Shown: positions 1-7,767, counted from the first letter of the stretch. The stretch is DNA of 14,228 nucleotides from Paracoccaceae bacterium (GCA_020852535.1 JADZAO010000018.1:1-14228), one strand, 5' to 3'. The notes: a model not told the origin generated them from the sequence alone. Program-made: numbers and translations.

Positions 1-903
1 GCGTTGCAACCAGTGAGGATGCCGAAGAAGCTGCTTGTTATTGGCTCGGGTGCTATCGGTATCGAATTTGCCAGTTTTTTTAACACGCTTGGTGCAGATA
101 CCACGGTAGTCGAGGTAATGGATCGTATTCTGCCGATGGAAGATGCTGAGATCGCGGCCTTTGCAAAAAAGGCCTTTTTGAAGCAGGGGATGAAGATTTT
201 CGAGAAGGCCGCCGTTAAAAAGCTTGATCGCAAGCCAGGTGTGGGTGTCACCGCTCATATCGAACAGGGCGGTAAAACTACCACGCAAGAATTTGACACC
301 GTCATTTCGGCTATCGGCATTGTTGGTAATGTAGAGAATCTCGGTCTTGAGGCGCTTGGCGTCAAGATTGACCGTACCCATGTGGTGACTGACGAATTTT
401 GTCGTACCGGAGTCGAGGGTCTTTACGCCATCGGAGATATCGCGAGCGGGCCGTGGTTGGCGCATAAGGCAAGCCACGAGGGCGTCATGGTGGCTGAACT
501 GATCGCGGGCGGCTCTCCGCATCCGATCAAGCCAAACAGTATCGCAGGCTGTACTTATTGTTATCCGCAGGTGGCATCTGTCGGTCTGACCGAAGAAGGC
601 GCGAAAGCCGCAGGTTATTGTATTCGTGTTGGACGCTTTTCCTCAATCGGTAATGGAAAGGCGATCGCGCTTGGGGAGTCCGAGGGGTTGGTCAAAACTA
701 TCTTCGACTCCAAGACGGGCGAACTGCTCGGCGCACATATGGTCGGCGCGGAAGTGACTGAACTAATCCAAGGTTATGTGATCGGTCGTACGCTGGAGAC
801 AACAGAGGAAGACCTGATTAATACGGTCTTTCCGCATCCAACCCTTTCGGAGATGATGCATGAATCGGTGCTCGATGCCTACGGGCGTGCGTTGCATCTC
901 TGA
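1..903 (+). CDS. lpd: Dihydrolipoyl dehydrogenase (E3), 3' part; start lies outside the window
   Basis: This is the C-terminal 300 residues of a flavoprotein that reoxidises the dihydrolipoyl groups of 2-oxoacid dehydrogenase complexes with NAD+. The frame is open at the left edge, so the N-terminal FAD-binding part with the redox-active cysteines is missing; family members are about 465 residues. Visible parts are the NAD-binding Rossmann motif GSGAIGIE (fragment residues 15-22), the second FAD contact YAIGDIA (about 140), and the C-terminal dimerisation domain. That domain ends in PHPTLSE, whose His and Glu correspond to the catalytic pair of the family. The wording of this last block resembles the E3 of alphaproteobacterial pyruvate dehydrogenase, so pdh genes may lie upstream, outside the window (inference). 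Other disulfide reductases such as mercuric or glutathione reductase are less likely given the PHPTLSE block. Confidence 0.93.
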   Translation, partial: ALQPVRMPKKLLVIGSGAIGIEFASFFNTLGADTTVVEVMDRILPMEDAEIAAFAKKAFLKQGMKIFEKAAVKKLDRKPGVGVTAHIEQGGKTTTQEFDTVISAIGIVGNVENLGLEALGVKIDRTHVVTDEFCRTGVEGLYAIGDIASGPWLAHKASHEGVMVAELIAGGSPHPIKPNSIAGCTYCYPQVASVGLTEEGAKAAGYCIRVGRFSSIGNGKAIALGESEGLVKTIFDSKTGELLGAHMVGAEVTELIQGYVIGRTLETTEEDLINTVFPHPTLSEMMHESVLDAYGRALHL

Positions 904-912
904 CCGAAGCTG

Positions 913-962
913 AGCCCCGTCTGCATTTTTTGAGGATATTAGAACGGAATGCGGGCTTTTGG
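913..962 (+). terminator. Possible intrinsic terminator of lpd
   Basis: Ten bases after the lpd stop, AGCCC (913-917) can pair with GGGCT (953-957) and GCATT (923-927) with AATGC (948-952), leaving a five-base bulge on the left arm. The stem is followed by TTTT. The loop is long (about 20 nt) and the T run short, so this is only a moderate candidate. Confidence 0.4.
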
Positions 963-1269
963 TAATTGCTGCGCTTTGGTACGCGGGAGAGCGGTGATGT
1001 CGCCCGCAAGTCTAAAGATGGCCCTCATGACGGGTTTCGTGCAAGGTGTGAGCTTTGTCTTGATCTAGTAATCCAACGGAACCTCGCTTGACCGAGTTCG
1101 TGCTTTTGGGGGACGTAGCTTGCTAACCTCGGTATTATCACCGGCACGTTGCGTCTGGCATGGTTGGGCATCTAGATCGGCCATATGTGGGAGAGGGTGT
1201 GATCTTTGATTCTGTTGCTGTGCGTTGCAGCATGCCCTGCCATCGTGGTGGTGTCTTGACGCAAGGATT
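963..1269. other. Intergenic stretch without a recognisable gene (lpd-uvrA)
   Basis: Together with its flanks this is a 519 bp gap between two plus-strand genes. I see no ribosome-binding site followed by a credible reading frame. A 70-codon minus-strand frame at 1065-1277 has a composition (many His, Gln and Arg) that looks like noise. No tRNA or other folded RNA stood out. The right end of the gap holds the uvrA promoter and operator. Confidence 0.5.
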
Positions 1270-1298
1270 TTGTCCAAATAACGGATTGTTTCTATAAT
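1270..1298 (+). promoter_or_regulatory. Putative sigma-70 promoter of uvrA
   Basis: A -35 like element TTGTCC (1270-1275) is followed after exactly 17 bp by a perfect -10 hexamer TATAAT (1293-1298). Transcription would start near 1305, giving a leader of about 118 nt before the uvrA ATG. The LexA box at 1310-1324 would lie just downstream of the start site, where bound repressor would block RNA polymerase. Confidence 0.65.
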
Positions 1299-1309
1299 TT
1301 TTCCTTCTT

Positions 1310-1324
1310 GTTCACTTCTTGTTC
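1310..1324 (+). promoter_or_regulatory. LexA operator (SOS box) of uvrA, GTTC-N7-GTTC
   Basis: The sequence reads GTTC ACTTCTT GTTC, an exact match to the direct-repeat operator GTTC-N7-GTTC recognised by alphaproteobacterial LexA. The repeat is wider than the core: CTTGTTCAC occurs twice, 11 bp apart. It lies about 98 bp upstream of the uvrA start and directly after the putative -10 box. uvrA is a classic SOS gene, so position and target agree. Confidence 0.85.
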
Positions 1325-1422
1325 ACATTTTTCGATTGGAGACTCGTCTCACCTAGTCTATCTCTGCCATTCGTTTCGACACGCGCTCTTTCTTAAGTGA
1401 GAAGGGCGGGCTGGGGGATAAA

Positions 1423-4278
1423 ATGGCTGAGCAGAAGTTTATCGAAGTGCGGGGCGCCCGCGAGCATAACCTCAAGGGTATTGATCTCGATATTCCGCGC
1501 AATCAGTTGGTAGTTATCACCGGCCTTTCGGGATCGGGAAAGTCATCGCTCGCCTTCAATACAATTTATGCCGAAGGGCAACGGCGTTATGTCGAAAGTC
1601 TGTCGGCTTACGCGCGGCAGTTCCTTGACATGATGGGTAAGCCCGATGTCGATCATATCTCAGGGCTGTCTCCTGCTATTTCTATCGAGCAGAAGACAAC
1701 TTCAAAGAACCCGCGCTCGACTGTTGGCACGGTTACGGAAATTTATGACTACATGCGTTTGCTGTTTGCCCGTGTGGGCACGCCGTTTTCTCCGACGACC
1801 GGCCTGCCAATCACCGCGATGCAGGTGCAAGACATGGTCGATGCTGTGATGGCGATGGAAGAGGGGACGCGCGCTTATTTGCTTGCCCCGATCATTCGCG
1901 ACCGCAAGGGTGAGTATAAAAAAGAGTTCCTCGAACTCAGAAAACAGGGATTCCAGCGTGTTAAGGTGAACGGTGTCTTCTATGAATTGGAAGAACCGCC
2001 GACCCTCGATAAGAAATTCCGCCACAATATCGACGTGGTGGTCGATCGTATAGTAGTACGTGATGGGATTCAGACTCGTCTGGCTGATAGTTTTCGTACT
2101 GCACTCGACCTTGCCGATGGAATTGCTATCATCGAAACTGTTCCGACCGAAGGCGAAGGTCGGCGTATTACCTATTCAGAAAAATTCGCTTGCCCTGTGT
2201 CGGGCTTTACGATTTCCGAGATCGAACCGCGTCTTTTTTCGTTCAACGCACCTTTCGGTGCTTGCCCTGTCTGTGACGGTTTAGGTGTTGAGCTGTTCTG
2301 CGACGAGCGGCTTGTTGTTCCAGATCATGAGCTCACCTTGGAGCAAGGTGCGTTAGCTCCTTGGGCCAATCAAAAATCGCCTTACTTTACTCAAACTATC
2401 GAGTCTCTTGCTAAACACTATCAGTTTGATCGCAAGATCAAGTGGAAAGATCTGCCCATGAAGGTGCAGCAAGTCTTCCTTTATGGGTCGGGCGAGGAAG
2501 AGATAAAGTTTCGTTACGATGAAGGGGGACGTACATACGAGGTCAGTCGAGTCTTTGAGGGCGTGATCCCGAACATGGAGCGCCGCTATCGTGAGACGGA
2601 CAGCGCTTGCATGCGCGAGGAATTTGAGCGCTATCAGAATAACCGCGACTGTGGCGCTTGCCACGGTTATCGGTTGAAGCCAGAGGCTTTGGCGGTGAAG
2701 ATTGCGGGGCTGCATGTGGGGCAGGTGGTCCGCATGTCGATTCAGGAAGCTTACACGTGGATCGGGTCTGTTACTGACAGTCTGAGCGCGCAGAAGAATG
2801 AAATTGCGCGGACAATTTTAAAGGAAATTCGTGAGCGGTTGGGTTTCCTAGTCAATGTCGGTTTGAATTATCTGACCTTGTCGCGCAATGCCGGTACGCT
2901 TTCAGGTGGGGAAAGCCAGCGTATCCGTCTGGCGAGCCAGATCGGGTCAGGCTTGACCGGTGTACTTTACGTATTGGATGAACCGTCGATAGGCCTGCAT
3001 CAGCGCGATAATGACCGCTTGCTAACCACGCTGAAAAATCTGCGTGATCAAGGAAACACCGTGTTGGTGGTGGAACATGATGAGGATGCAATCCGTGAGG
3101 CGGATTACGTTTTTGATATCGGTCCTGGTGCGGGGGTGCATGGCGGGCAGGTCGTGGCACATGGTACACCGGCACAGATACAGGCAGATCCAGTAAGTAT
3201 GACGGGGCAGTATCTTTCTGGTCAGCGTGAGATCTCTGTGCCCGAGACCCGGCGTAAGGGTAATGGAAAGAAGCTTACAGTTGTCAACGCTACCGGCAAC
3301 AACCTCAAGAACGTCACTTCGGAGTTTCCGTTGGGGATGTTTGTCTGCGTTACTGGCGTTTCGGGTGGCGGTAAGTCCACGCTGACTATTGAAACTCTGT
3401 TCAAGACTGCCGCGACTCGCCTAAACGGTGCTCGTGAAACACCTGCTCCTTGCGAAACGATCCGTGGATTCGAATACCTTGACAAGGTGATTGACATTGA
3501 TCAACGCGCGATCGGCCGTACTCCTCGGTCTAACCCCGCTACCTATACTGGAGCTTTCACTCCTATTCGCGATTGGTTTGCAGGCCTTCCCGAGGCCAAG
3601 GCGCGGGGCTACCAGCCCGGTCGCTTCAGCTTTAACGTCAAGGGTGGACGCTGTGAATCTTGTCAAGGTGATGGAGTTATCAAGATCGAGATGCATTTCC
3701 TGCCCGATGTCTATGTGACTTGCGAAACCTGTAAGGGCCAGCGCTACAACCGTGAAACCCTTGAGGTTAAGTTTAAAAATAAAAGTATAGCCGATGTTCT
3801 TGATCTGACCTGTGAAGAGGCGAAAGACTTCTTTCAGGCCGTACCTGCCATTCGCGAAAAGATGGATGCGCTTTGTAAAGTTGGTCTTGGCTATATCAAG
3901 GTTGGCCAGCAGGCGACTACGCTTTCTGGTGGTGAGGCGCAGCGAGTGAAGTTGTCCAAGGAGATGTCGCGTCGAGCCACGGGGCGCACACTTTATATCC
4001 TTGATGAACCTACTACAGGGTTGCATTTTGAAGATGTACGCAAATTGCTGGAAGTGCTGCACGAGCTGGTCGATCAGGGAAATACGGTCGTCGTGATTGA
4101 ACATAACCTTGATGTCATTAAGACTGCCGATTGGATCATCGATATTGGTCCAGAAGGTGGTGATGGCGGGGGCGAGATAGTTGCCGTAGGCACGCCAGAA
4201 GATGTGGCAAATGTTGAGGCCAGTCACACCGGTCGTTATTTGCGTGATATGTTAAAGCTGCGCCGCGTCTCGATCTGA
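1423..4278 (+). CDS. uvrA: UvrABC system protein A (excinuclease ABC subunit A)
   Basis: This 951-residue protein is the DNA-damage sensor of nucleotide excision repair. It is a cytoplasmic dimeric ATPase that loads UvrB at lesions. Both ABC ATPase units are complete: Walker A GLSGSGKS (34-41) and GVSGGGKS (645-652), signatures LSGGE at 493-497 and 834-838, and a Walker B LDEP after each. The C-terminal zinc module is intact (Cys 744, 747, 767, 770). In the first zinc module, Cys257, Cys281 and Cys284 are present but position 260 is Ser (CPVSGF), so it has only three of four cysteines. I recall the same substitution in other alphaproteobacterial UvrA proteins. Length is normal for the family (about 940-970). 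The ATG at 1423 follows a GGGGGA ribosome-binding site by a few bases and starts the typical N-terminus with 'GAREHNLKGI'. Expression is likely SOS-controlled through the LexA box upstream. Confidence 0.98.
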   Translation: MAEQKFIEVRGAREHNLKGIDLDIPRNQLVVITGLSGSGKSSLAFNTIYAEGQRRYVESLSAYARQFLDMMGKPDVDHISGLSPAISIEQKTTSKNPRSTVGTVTEIYDYMRLLFARVGTPFSPTTGLPITAMQVQDMVDAVMAMEEGTRAYLLAPIIRDRKGEYKKEFLELRKQGFQRVKVNGVFYELEEPPTLDKKFRHNIDVVVDRIVVRDGIQTRLADSFRTALDLADGIAIIETVPTEGEGRRITYSEKFACPVSGFTISEIEPRLFSFNAPFGACPVCDGLGVELFCDERLVVPDHELTLEQGALAPWANQKSPYFTQTIESLAKHYQFDRKIKWKDLPMKVQQVFLYGSGEEEIKFRYDEGGRTYEVSRVFEGVIPNMERRYRETDSACMREEFERYQNNRDCGACHGYRLKPEALAVKIAGLHVGQVVRMSIQEAYTWIGSVTDSLSAQKNEIARTILKEIRERLGFLVNVGLNYLTLSRNAGTLSGGESQRIRLASQIGSGLTGVLYVLDEPSIGLHQRDNDRLLTTLKNLRDQGNTVLVVEHDEDAIREADYVFDIGPGAGVHGGQVVAHGTPAQIQADPVSMTGQYLSGQREISVPETRRKGNGKKLTVVNATGNNLKNVTSEFPLGMFVCVTGVSGGGKSTLTIETLFKTAATRLNGARETPAPCETIRGFEYLDKVIDIDQRAIGRTPRSNPATYTGAFTPIRDWFAGLPEAKARGYQPGRFSFNVKGGRCESCQGDGVIKIEMHFLPDVYVTCETCKGQRYNRETLEVKFKNKSIADVLDLTCEEAKDFFQAVPAIREKMDALCKVGLGYIKVGQQATTLSGGEAQRVKLSKEMSRRATGRTLYILDEPTTGLHFEDVRKLLEVLHELVDQGNTVVVIEHNLDVIKTADWIIDIGPEGGDGGGEIVAVGTPEDVANVEASHTGRYLRDMLKLRRVSI

Positions 4279-4764
4279 CAAATATCAGCTGACTAAAGTT
4301 CGCTGAAAGTTGACTGTAAATAAATGTTCTTGAAAATAATTTTAAAGGTCATTTCGGTTTTATGGCCTTGAAACGGCATTAATGGGGACAAAATATCTTT
4401 TCGCGTCCTTAAAAGTGCGGCTTTCAATGAGGCTTAGGTAATTCCGCCAGAGGAGCTGGCTGGTGCCCATTATTGACAGTGGAGACTATGATGATGGTTG
4501 TTCCTTGGTCTTTTTGATGCGCTTACATTTGTGGTTCCAACGTTCGGCATCAAATTGTTGCGGTGGTGAACTTCATTTAGTCTGTCATTGATTTTACCAG
4601 CGCCTTCTACGTTGAATTGATTTCAAGAAGAGCGGTTACGCTGCAGTCGGCATTGTTCTGGTACTTTACCCTTTGACGTCTTGAGAATAATCACTGTTTC
4701 GTAATCCAGTGCGTGACTGCCGCTTTTGTATAGGTTTTACGTTCTAACAGCTCCAACGTGAGCG
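4279..4764. other. Intergenic stretch without a recognisable gene (uvrA-mmsA)
   Basis: The gap between the uvrA and mmsA stop codons is about 600 bp, between two genes that point at each other. I see no credible coding frame and no tRNA. One clear structure is an 8-bp hairpin, AAGGTCAT (4345-4352) with ATGGCCTT (4362-4369) around a 9-nt loop. It lies 67 bp after uvrA but has no T run behind it on the plus strand, so it is not a standard intrinsic terminator; it might protect the uvrA mRNA end. The right end of the gap holds further inverted repeats, listed separately. Confidence 0.5.
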
Positions 4765-4780
4765 TCGTTACACGTAACGA
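4765..4780. repeat. Perfect 7-bp inverted repeat (TCGTTAC-AC-GTAACGA)
   Basis: Two 7-base arms separated by two bases form a perfect 16-bp dyad in non-coding DNA, 97 bp downstream of the mmsA stop codon. It resembles an operator for a dimeric repressor more than an RNA hairpin, because a two-base loop is too tight. No gene start lies nearby to be controlled by it, so its role is unknown. Confidence 0.5.
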
Positions 4781-4794
4781 AGCAAAACGGATCA

Positions 4795-4869
4795 AGCATG
4801 CAAAAATCAAGACCTTCAAATGAGGAAGGGCCGTCCATTGGCGGCCCTTCAACGTTTTTCTTGCATGCT
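4795..4869. terminator. Nested inverted repeats with a strong GC hairpin downstream of mmsA
   Basis: The core is a 9-bp stem, GAAGGGCCG (4825-4833) with CGGCCCTTC (4842-4850), around an 8-nt loop. It starts 26 bases after the mmsA stop and is the obvious candidate for the mmsA terminator on the minus strand. The clearest T run, however (TTTTT at 4855-4859), lies on the plus-strand side of the stem, so it would terminate a plus-strand transcript better. Outside it is a second perfect repeat, AGCATGCAA (4795-4803) with TTGCATGCT (4861-4869), so the whole 75 bp could fold as one long imperfect stem. Confidence 0.7.
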
Positions 4870-4876
4870 GCTTGTT

Positions 4877-6376
4877 TCAATCCATCGGCTTAAAATTCAG
4901 CGACGCGCCCTCTTTGATTCCGCTCGGCCAGCGCGAGGTGACGGTTTTAGTCCGGGTGTAGAAGCGGAACGAGTCTGGTCCATGTTGGTTTAGGTCGCCG
5001 AAGGCTGACTTTTTCCAACCACCGAACGTGTGATAGGCTAATGGAACTGGGATCGGAACGTTGATACCGATCATTCCGACATTGACGCGTGCGGCAAAAT
5101 CACGCGCTGTATCGCCATCGCGGGTGAAAATCGCAGTGCCGTTACCGTATTCGTGGTCCATCGCCAGACCAAGTGCTTCTTCGTAGGTCTTGGCACGTAC
5201 GGTTGATAGGACAGGCCCAAAAATTTCCTTGCGGTAAATGTCCATATTCTTGGTGACATGGTCGAATAGGTGCGGGCCGACGAAGAAGCCGTTCTCATAT
5301 CCTTGCAGTTTGAAGTCACGGCCATCGATCACCAGTTTCGCGCCCTGCGCTATGCCTGATTCCACCAGTTTCAGGATGTTTGCCTTGGCCGCCGCTGTGA
5401 CCACCGGGCCATAGTCAACATCGTTTCCGGCGGTATAAGGGCCAACTTTTAGTTTTTCGATTCGCGGGATTAACTTTTCGATAATACGGTCGGCAGTTTC
5501 ATCACCGACAGGAACAGCGACCGAAATTGCCATGCAGCGTTCGCCTGCGGCACCATATCCGGCACCTATTAGCGCATCGGCAGCAAGGTCCATATCAGCA
5601 TCGGGCATAATTATCATGTGGTTCTTGGCACCACCGAAGCACTGCACGCGCTTTCCATTGGCGCAGCCACGAGCGTAGATATATTCTGCAATCGGGGTTG
5701 ATCCGACGAATCCAATACCCGAAATGATCGGGTTGTCGAGGATAGCATCGACCGAGTCTTTGTCGCCATTGATCACTTGCAATACGCCATCGGGCAAGCC
5801 TGCTTCTTTGAACAATTCGGCCAGCATCATTGGCACGGATGGGTCACGCTCGGATGGCTTTAGGATGAAGGCATTGCCGCAAGATAGCGCGGGTCCAATC
5901 TTCCAAAGTGGGATCATGGCCGGGAAGTTGAATGGAGTGATTCCTGAAGCAACACCAATGGGTTGGCGCATGGAATACATGTCGATTCCGGGCCCGGCGC
6001 TGTCAGTGAATTCGCCTTTGAGCAGGTGTGGTGCACCGATGCAAAACTCGATTACTTCTAGCCCTCGCTGGATATCACCTTTGGCGTCTGGCACGGTTTT
6101 TCCGTGTTCCGACGACAGAACTTCAGCCAGTTTTTGCATGTCACGGTTCAATAGGCGTACGAATTCCATCATCACCCGAGCACGGCGCTGTGGGTTGGTG
6201 GCGCCCCATTTGATTTGGGCCTGTGCAGCGTCCGCCGTTGCCCTATCCAGTTCGGCCTTGGTTGCCAGCGCGACCCGCGCTTGGACTTCGCCCGTGGCGG
6301 GGTTGTAGATATCTGCGAAGCGGCCCGAAGTGCCTGCAACATGCTTGCCGTTGATCCAGTGACCGATCTCTTTCAT
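4877..6376 (-). CDS. mmsA: Methylmalonate-semialdehyde dehydrogenase (CoA-acylating)
   Basis: This 499-residue member of the aldehyde dehydrogenase superfamily converts methylmalonate semialdehyde, NAD+ and CoA to propionyl-CoA. It also turns malonate semialdehyde into acetyl-CoA, late in valine and inositol catabolism. The catalytic Cys is residue 281 in GERCMA. The stretch FGGAKNH lacks the general-base Glu found in hydrolytic ALDHs (usually ELGG), as expected for the CoA-dependent MMSDH subgroup. The cofactor-site block 'TPFNFPAMIPLWK' and the C-terminal 'FGGWKKSAFGD' are also typical. Length is normal (about 500). The ATG at 6376 has a clean AGGAG eight bases upstream. The gene stands alone, ends at a strong hairpin, and is divergent from a LysR-type regulator gene that may control it. 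Other valine-pathway genes (mmsB, acyl-CoA dehydrogenase) are not in the window. Confidence 0.95.
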   Translation of the reverse strand: MKEIGHWINGKHVAGTSGRFADIYNPATGEVQARVALATKAELDRATADAAQAQIKWGATNPQRRARVMMEFVRLLNRDMQKLAEVLSSEHGKTVPDAKGDIQRGLEVIEFCIGAPHLLKGEFTDSAGPGIDMYSMRQPIGVASGITPFNFPAMIPLWKIGPALSCGNAFILKPSERDPSVPMMLAELFKEAGLPDGVLQVINGDKDSVDAILDNPIISGIGFVGSTPIAEYIYARGCANGKRVQCFGGAKNHMIIMPDADMDLAADALIGAGYGAAGERCMAISVAVPVGDETADRIIEKLIPRIEKLKVGPYTAGNDVDYGPVVTAAAKANILKLVESGIAQGAKLVIDGRDFKLQGYENGFFVGPHLFDHVTKNMDIYRKEIFGPVLSTVRAKTYEEALGLAMDHEYGNGTAIFTRDGDTARDFAARVNVGMIGINVPIPVPLAYHTFGGWKKSAFGDLNQHGPDSFRFYTRTKTVTSRWPSGIKEGASLNFKPMD

Positions 6377-6411
6377 CGAACTTCTCCTGATTTTCTGGGT
6401 GCAGAATAGTC

Positions 6412-6493
6412 TTGCAAAAATACACGGAAAAGGGGCAATATTTCAAATATGTTTTGCATTTTTGCAATATTCCATTCAAACTTATAATTTGAA
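6412..6493. promoter_or_regulatory. Palindrome cluster in the mmsA-lysR divergent promoter region
   Basis: Several perfect dyads are packed into 82 bp of AT-rich DNA. TTGCAAAAAT (6412-6421) is repeated inverted as ATTTTTGCAA (6458-6467). ATATTT-C-AAATAT covers 6438-6450. TTGCA-TTTT-TGCAA covers 6454-6467. TTCAAA-N7-TTTGAA covers 6475-6493 and encloses TATAAT (6483-6488), a possible -10 for the LysR gene. GCAATATT also occurs as a direct repeat at 6435 and 6464, 29 bp apart, near three helical turns. Such an arrangement fits LysR-type regulator sites that control a divergent target and autoregulate, but the binding protein is inferred only from position. Confidence 0.6.
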
Positions 6494-6554
6494 TTATTCC
6501 GTTGCCTAAAGCTACGGGACGCGTCCTTATCATGATTGCGAGAGATAGCGAGAA

Positions 6555-7442
6555 ATGGACTGGGATGATCTTCGTATCTTTCTTTCTGTTGCTCGTAGTG
6601 AAAGCTTGTCGGCGGCGGGTAAGTGCTTGCATATTGATCCTGCTACCGTAGGTCGTCGCATCGCACGGCTTGAAGATGCGATAGGGGCTAGGCTCTTTAC
6701 TAAATCGCCGCGGGGTTATGCGCTTACCGAAGAGGGTACTCGCTTTCTTAATCATGCCATTCGTGCTGAAACCGCGATGGAAGGAGCACGCGAGGCGCTA
6801 GTCGGTCCCGAAGGATTGTCAGGCCAGATCCGCGTTGGCGCACCTGACGGCTGCGCCAACTATCTGCTTCCGCAGGTTCTGGTTGCCATCTGTGATGCTA
6901 ATCCTGGTCTTGAAGTGCAGATTGTCGCTTTGCCGCGCGTTATCAATTTGTCGAAGCGCGAGGCGGATATGGCCATCGCCGTTAGTTGCCCTACGGCGGG
7001 CCGCTTGACCATACAGAAGTTGACCGACTATCACCTACACCTTGCCGCGCACCCCGATTATCTTGCACGCCACCCGGTTATTCGCACTCCTGAAGACCTG
7101 AAAGCTCATCGCATGGTCGGATATATCCCTGACATGATCTTTGATAAGGAGCTAGATTACCTGTCTAAAATCGGCACCACTACTGTTCCTCTTGCGTCGA
7201 ACTCTGTCTCAGTGCAGTTGAACTGGTTACGCTGCGGGGCAGGGATAGGCATTGTGCATGATTTCGCACTTCCTGCTGCCCCCGGTCTTGTCAGAATTAT
7301 CCCTGATCAAATTGGTCTTACGCGCGCTTTTTGGCTGATCCGCCACGCCGATGACGGAAGGGTCGAGCGGTTGAACCGTTTTGCCGATCTGCTGGTTGCA
7401 GGTATTCGTGCTGAAATGGCGCGACTTGAACTTTTAATCTAA
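6555..7442 (+). CDS. LysR-type transcriptional regulator, divergent from mmsA
   Basis: This 295-residue protein begins with the LysR winged helix-turn-helix: the stretch from 'DWDDLRIFLSVARSESLSAA' through 'TVGRRIARLEDAIGARLF' covers residues 2-50 and is followed by a linker helix. The remaining two thirds match the periplasmic-binding-like effector domain in general layout. It is a cytoplasmic DNA-binding protein, and family members act as tetramers. The ATG at 6555 gives the exact family N-terminus; upstream there is only a weak purine-rich ribosome-binding site. Its start faces the mmsA start across 178 bp filled with palindromes, so control of mmsA and of itself is the simplest reading (inference). 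The effector is unknown; valine-pathway intermediates are possible but nothing in the sequence shows it. Confidence 0.9.
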   Translation: MDWDDLRIFLSVARSESLSAAGKCLHIDPATVGRRIARLEDAIGARLFTKSPRGYALTEEGTRFLNHAIRAETAMEGAREALVGPEGLSGQIRVGAPDGCANYLLPQVLVAICDANPGLEVQIVALPRVINLSKREADMAIAVSCPTAGRLTIQKLTDYHLHLAAHPDYLARHPVIRTPEDLKAHRMVGYIPDMIFDKELDYLSKIGTTTVPLASNSVSVQLNWLRCGAGIGIVHDFALPAAPGLVRIIPDQIGLTRAFWLIRHADDGRVERLNRFADLLVAGIRAEMARLELLI

Positions 7443-7738
7443 GCTCTCGTTTCGATAATTCTTTTTTGACAGGTAGTATATGGAACGTGAGGTGCAGATA
7501 TATCCGTTTGAAACGCGATATGGTGCGCAAACTTGTCCGCTAGAGTGTCGCCTGCATGACCGATATTGTCATGATGCGTCAGTATTACCTCCCGTCGTAG
7601 AGACAAAAGTGCGGACAAGATGTTGAAGAAAATAAACGATGGCGGTTTTCGTTGCATAGCTGCTTTCGAAGACGACTATATGGTCGGGCTTTTATTTCTA
7701 TTGGTGACTTCGTCAAAGTTCGGCTGATGCAGTCGGCG
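7443..7738. other. Intergenic stretch without a recognisable gene (lysR-coaD)
   Basis: This is the larger part of a 411 bp gap between two plus-strand genes. The LysR stop is followed by a T run (7462-7467) but without a GC-rich stem in front. Short minus-strand frames across the region overlap one another and show no family resemblance or ribosome-binding sites. I see no RNA gene. Confidence 0.5.
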
Positions 7739-7767
7739 TTGAGAAAATATATGTTGTAAAGAATAGT
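7739..7767 (+). promoter_or_regulatory. Possible coaD promoter
   Basis: TTGAGA (7739-7744) and AATAGT (7762-7767) are separated by 17 bp, each matching the sigma-70 hexamers at four or five of six positions. They lie about 87 bp upstream of the coaD ATG in AT-rich DNA. The match is unremarkable and could be chance. Confidence 0.35.

Noticed and set aside
1065..1277. 70-codon minus-strand frame in the lpd-uvrA gap
   Set aside because: Composition rich in His, Gln, Arg and Pro with no recognisable motif and no convincing ribosome-binding site; it also runs up to the uvrA promoter.
3421..4227. Long open frame of 268 codons on the minus strand inside uvrA
   Set aside because: It lies fully antisense to the conserved second ATPase half of UvrA, shows no family resemblance and reflects codon bias of the real gene.
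5724..6308. Open frame of 194 codons on the plus strand across mmsA
   Set aside because: It is antisense to a well-conserved aldehyde dehydrogenase, and its Ser/Arg/Pro-rich composition is typical of shadow frames.
6243..6755. Minus-strand frame of 170 codons spanning the mmsA start, the intergenic region and the LysR start
   Set aside because: It crosses two real gene starts in other frames and the palindromic promoter region; no plausible protein or ribosome-binding site.
7466..7471. Perfect TTGACA as a -35 element after the LysR gene
   Set aside because: No -10-like hexamer lies 16-18 bp downstream; the nearby TATATG is only a few bases away, too close.
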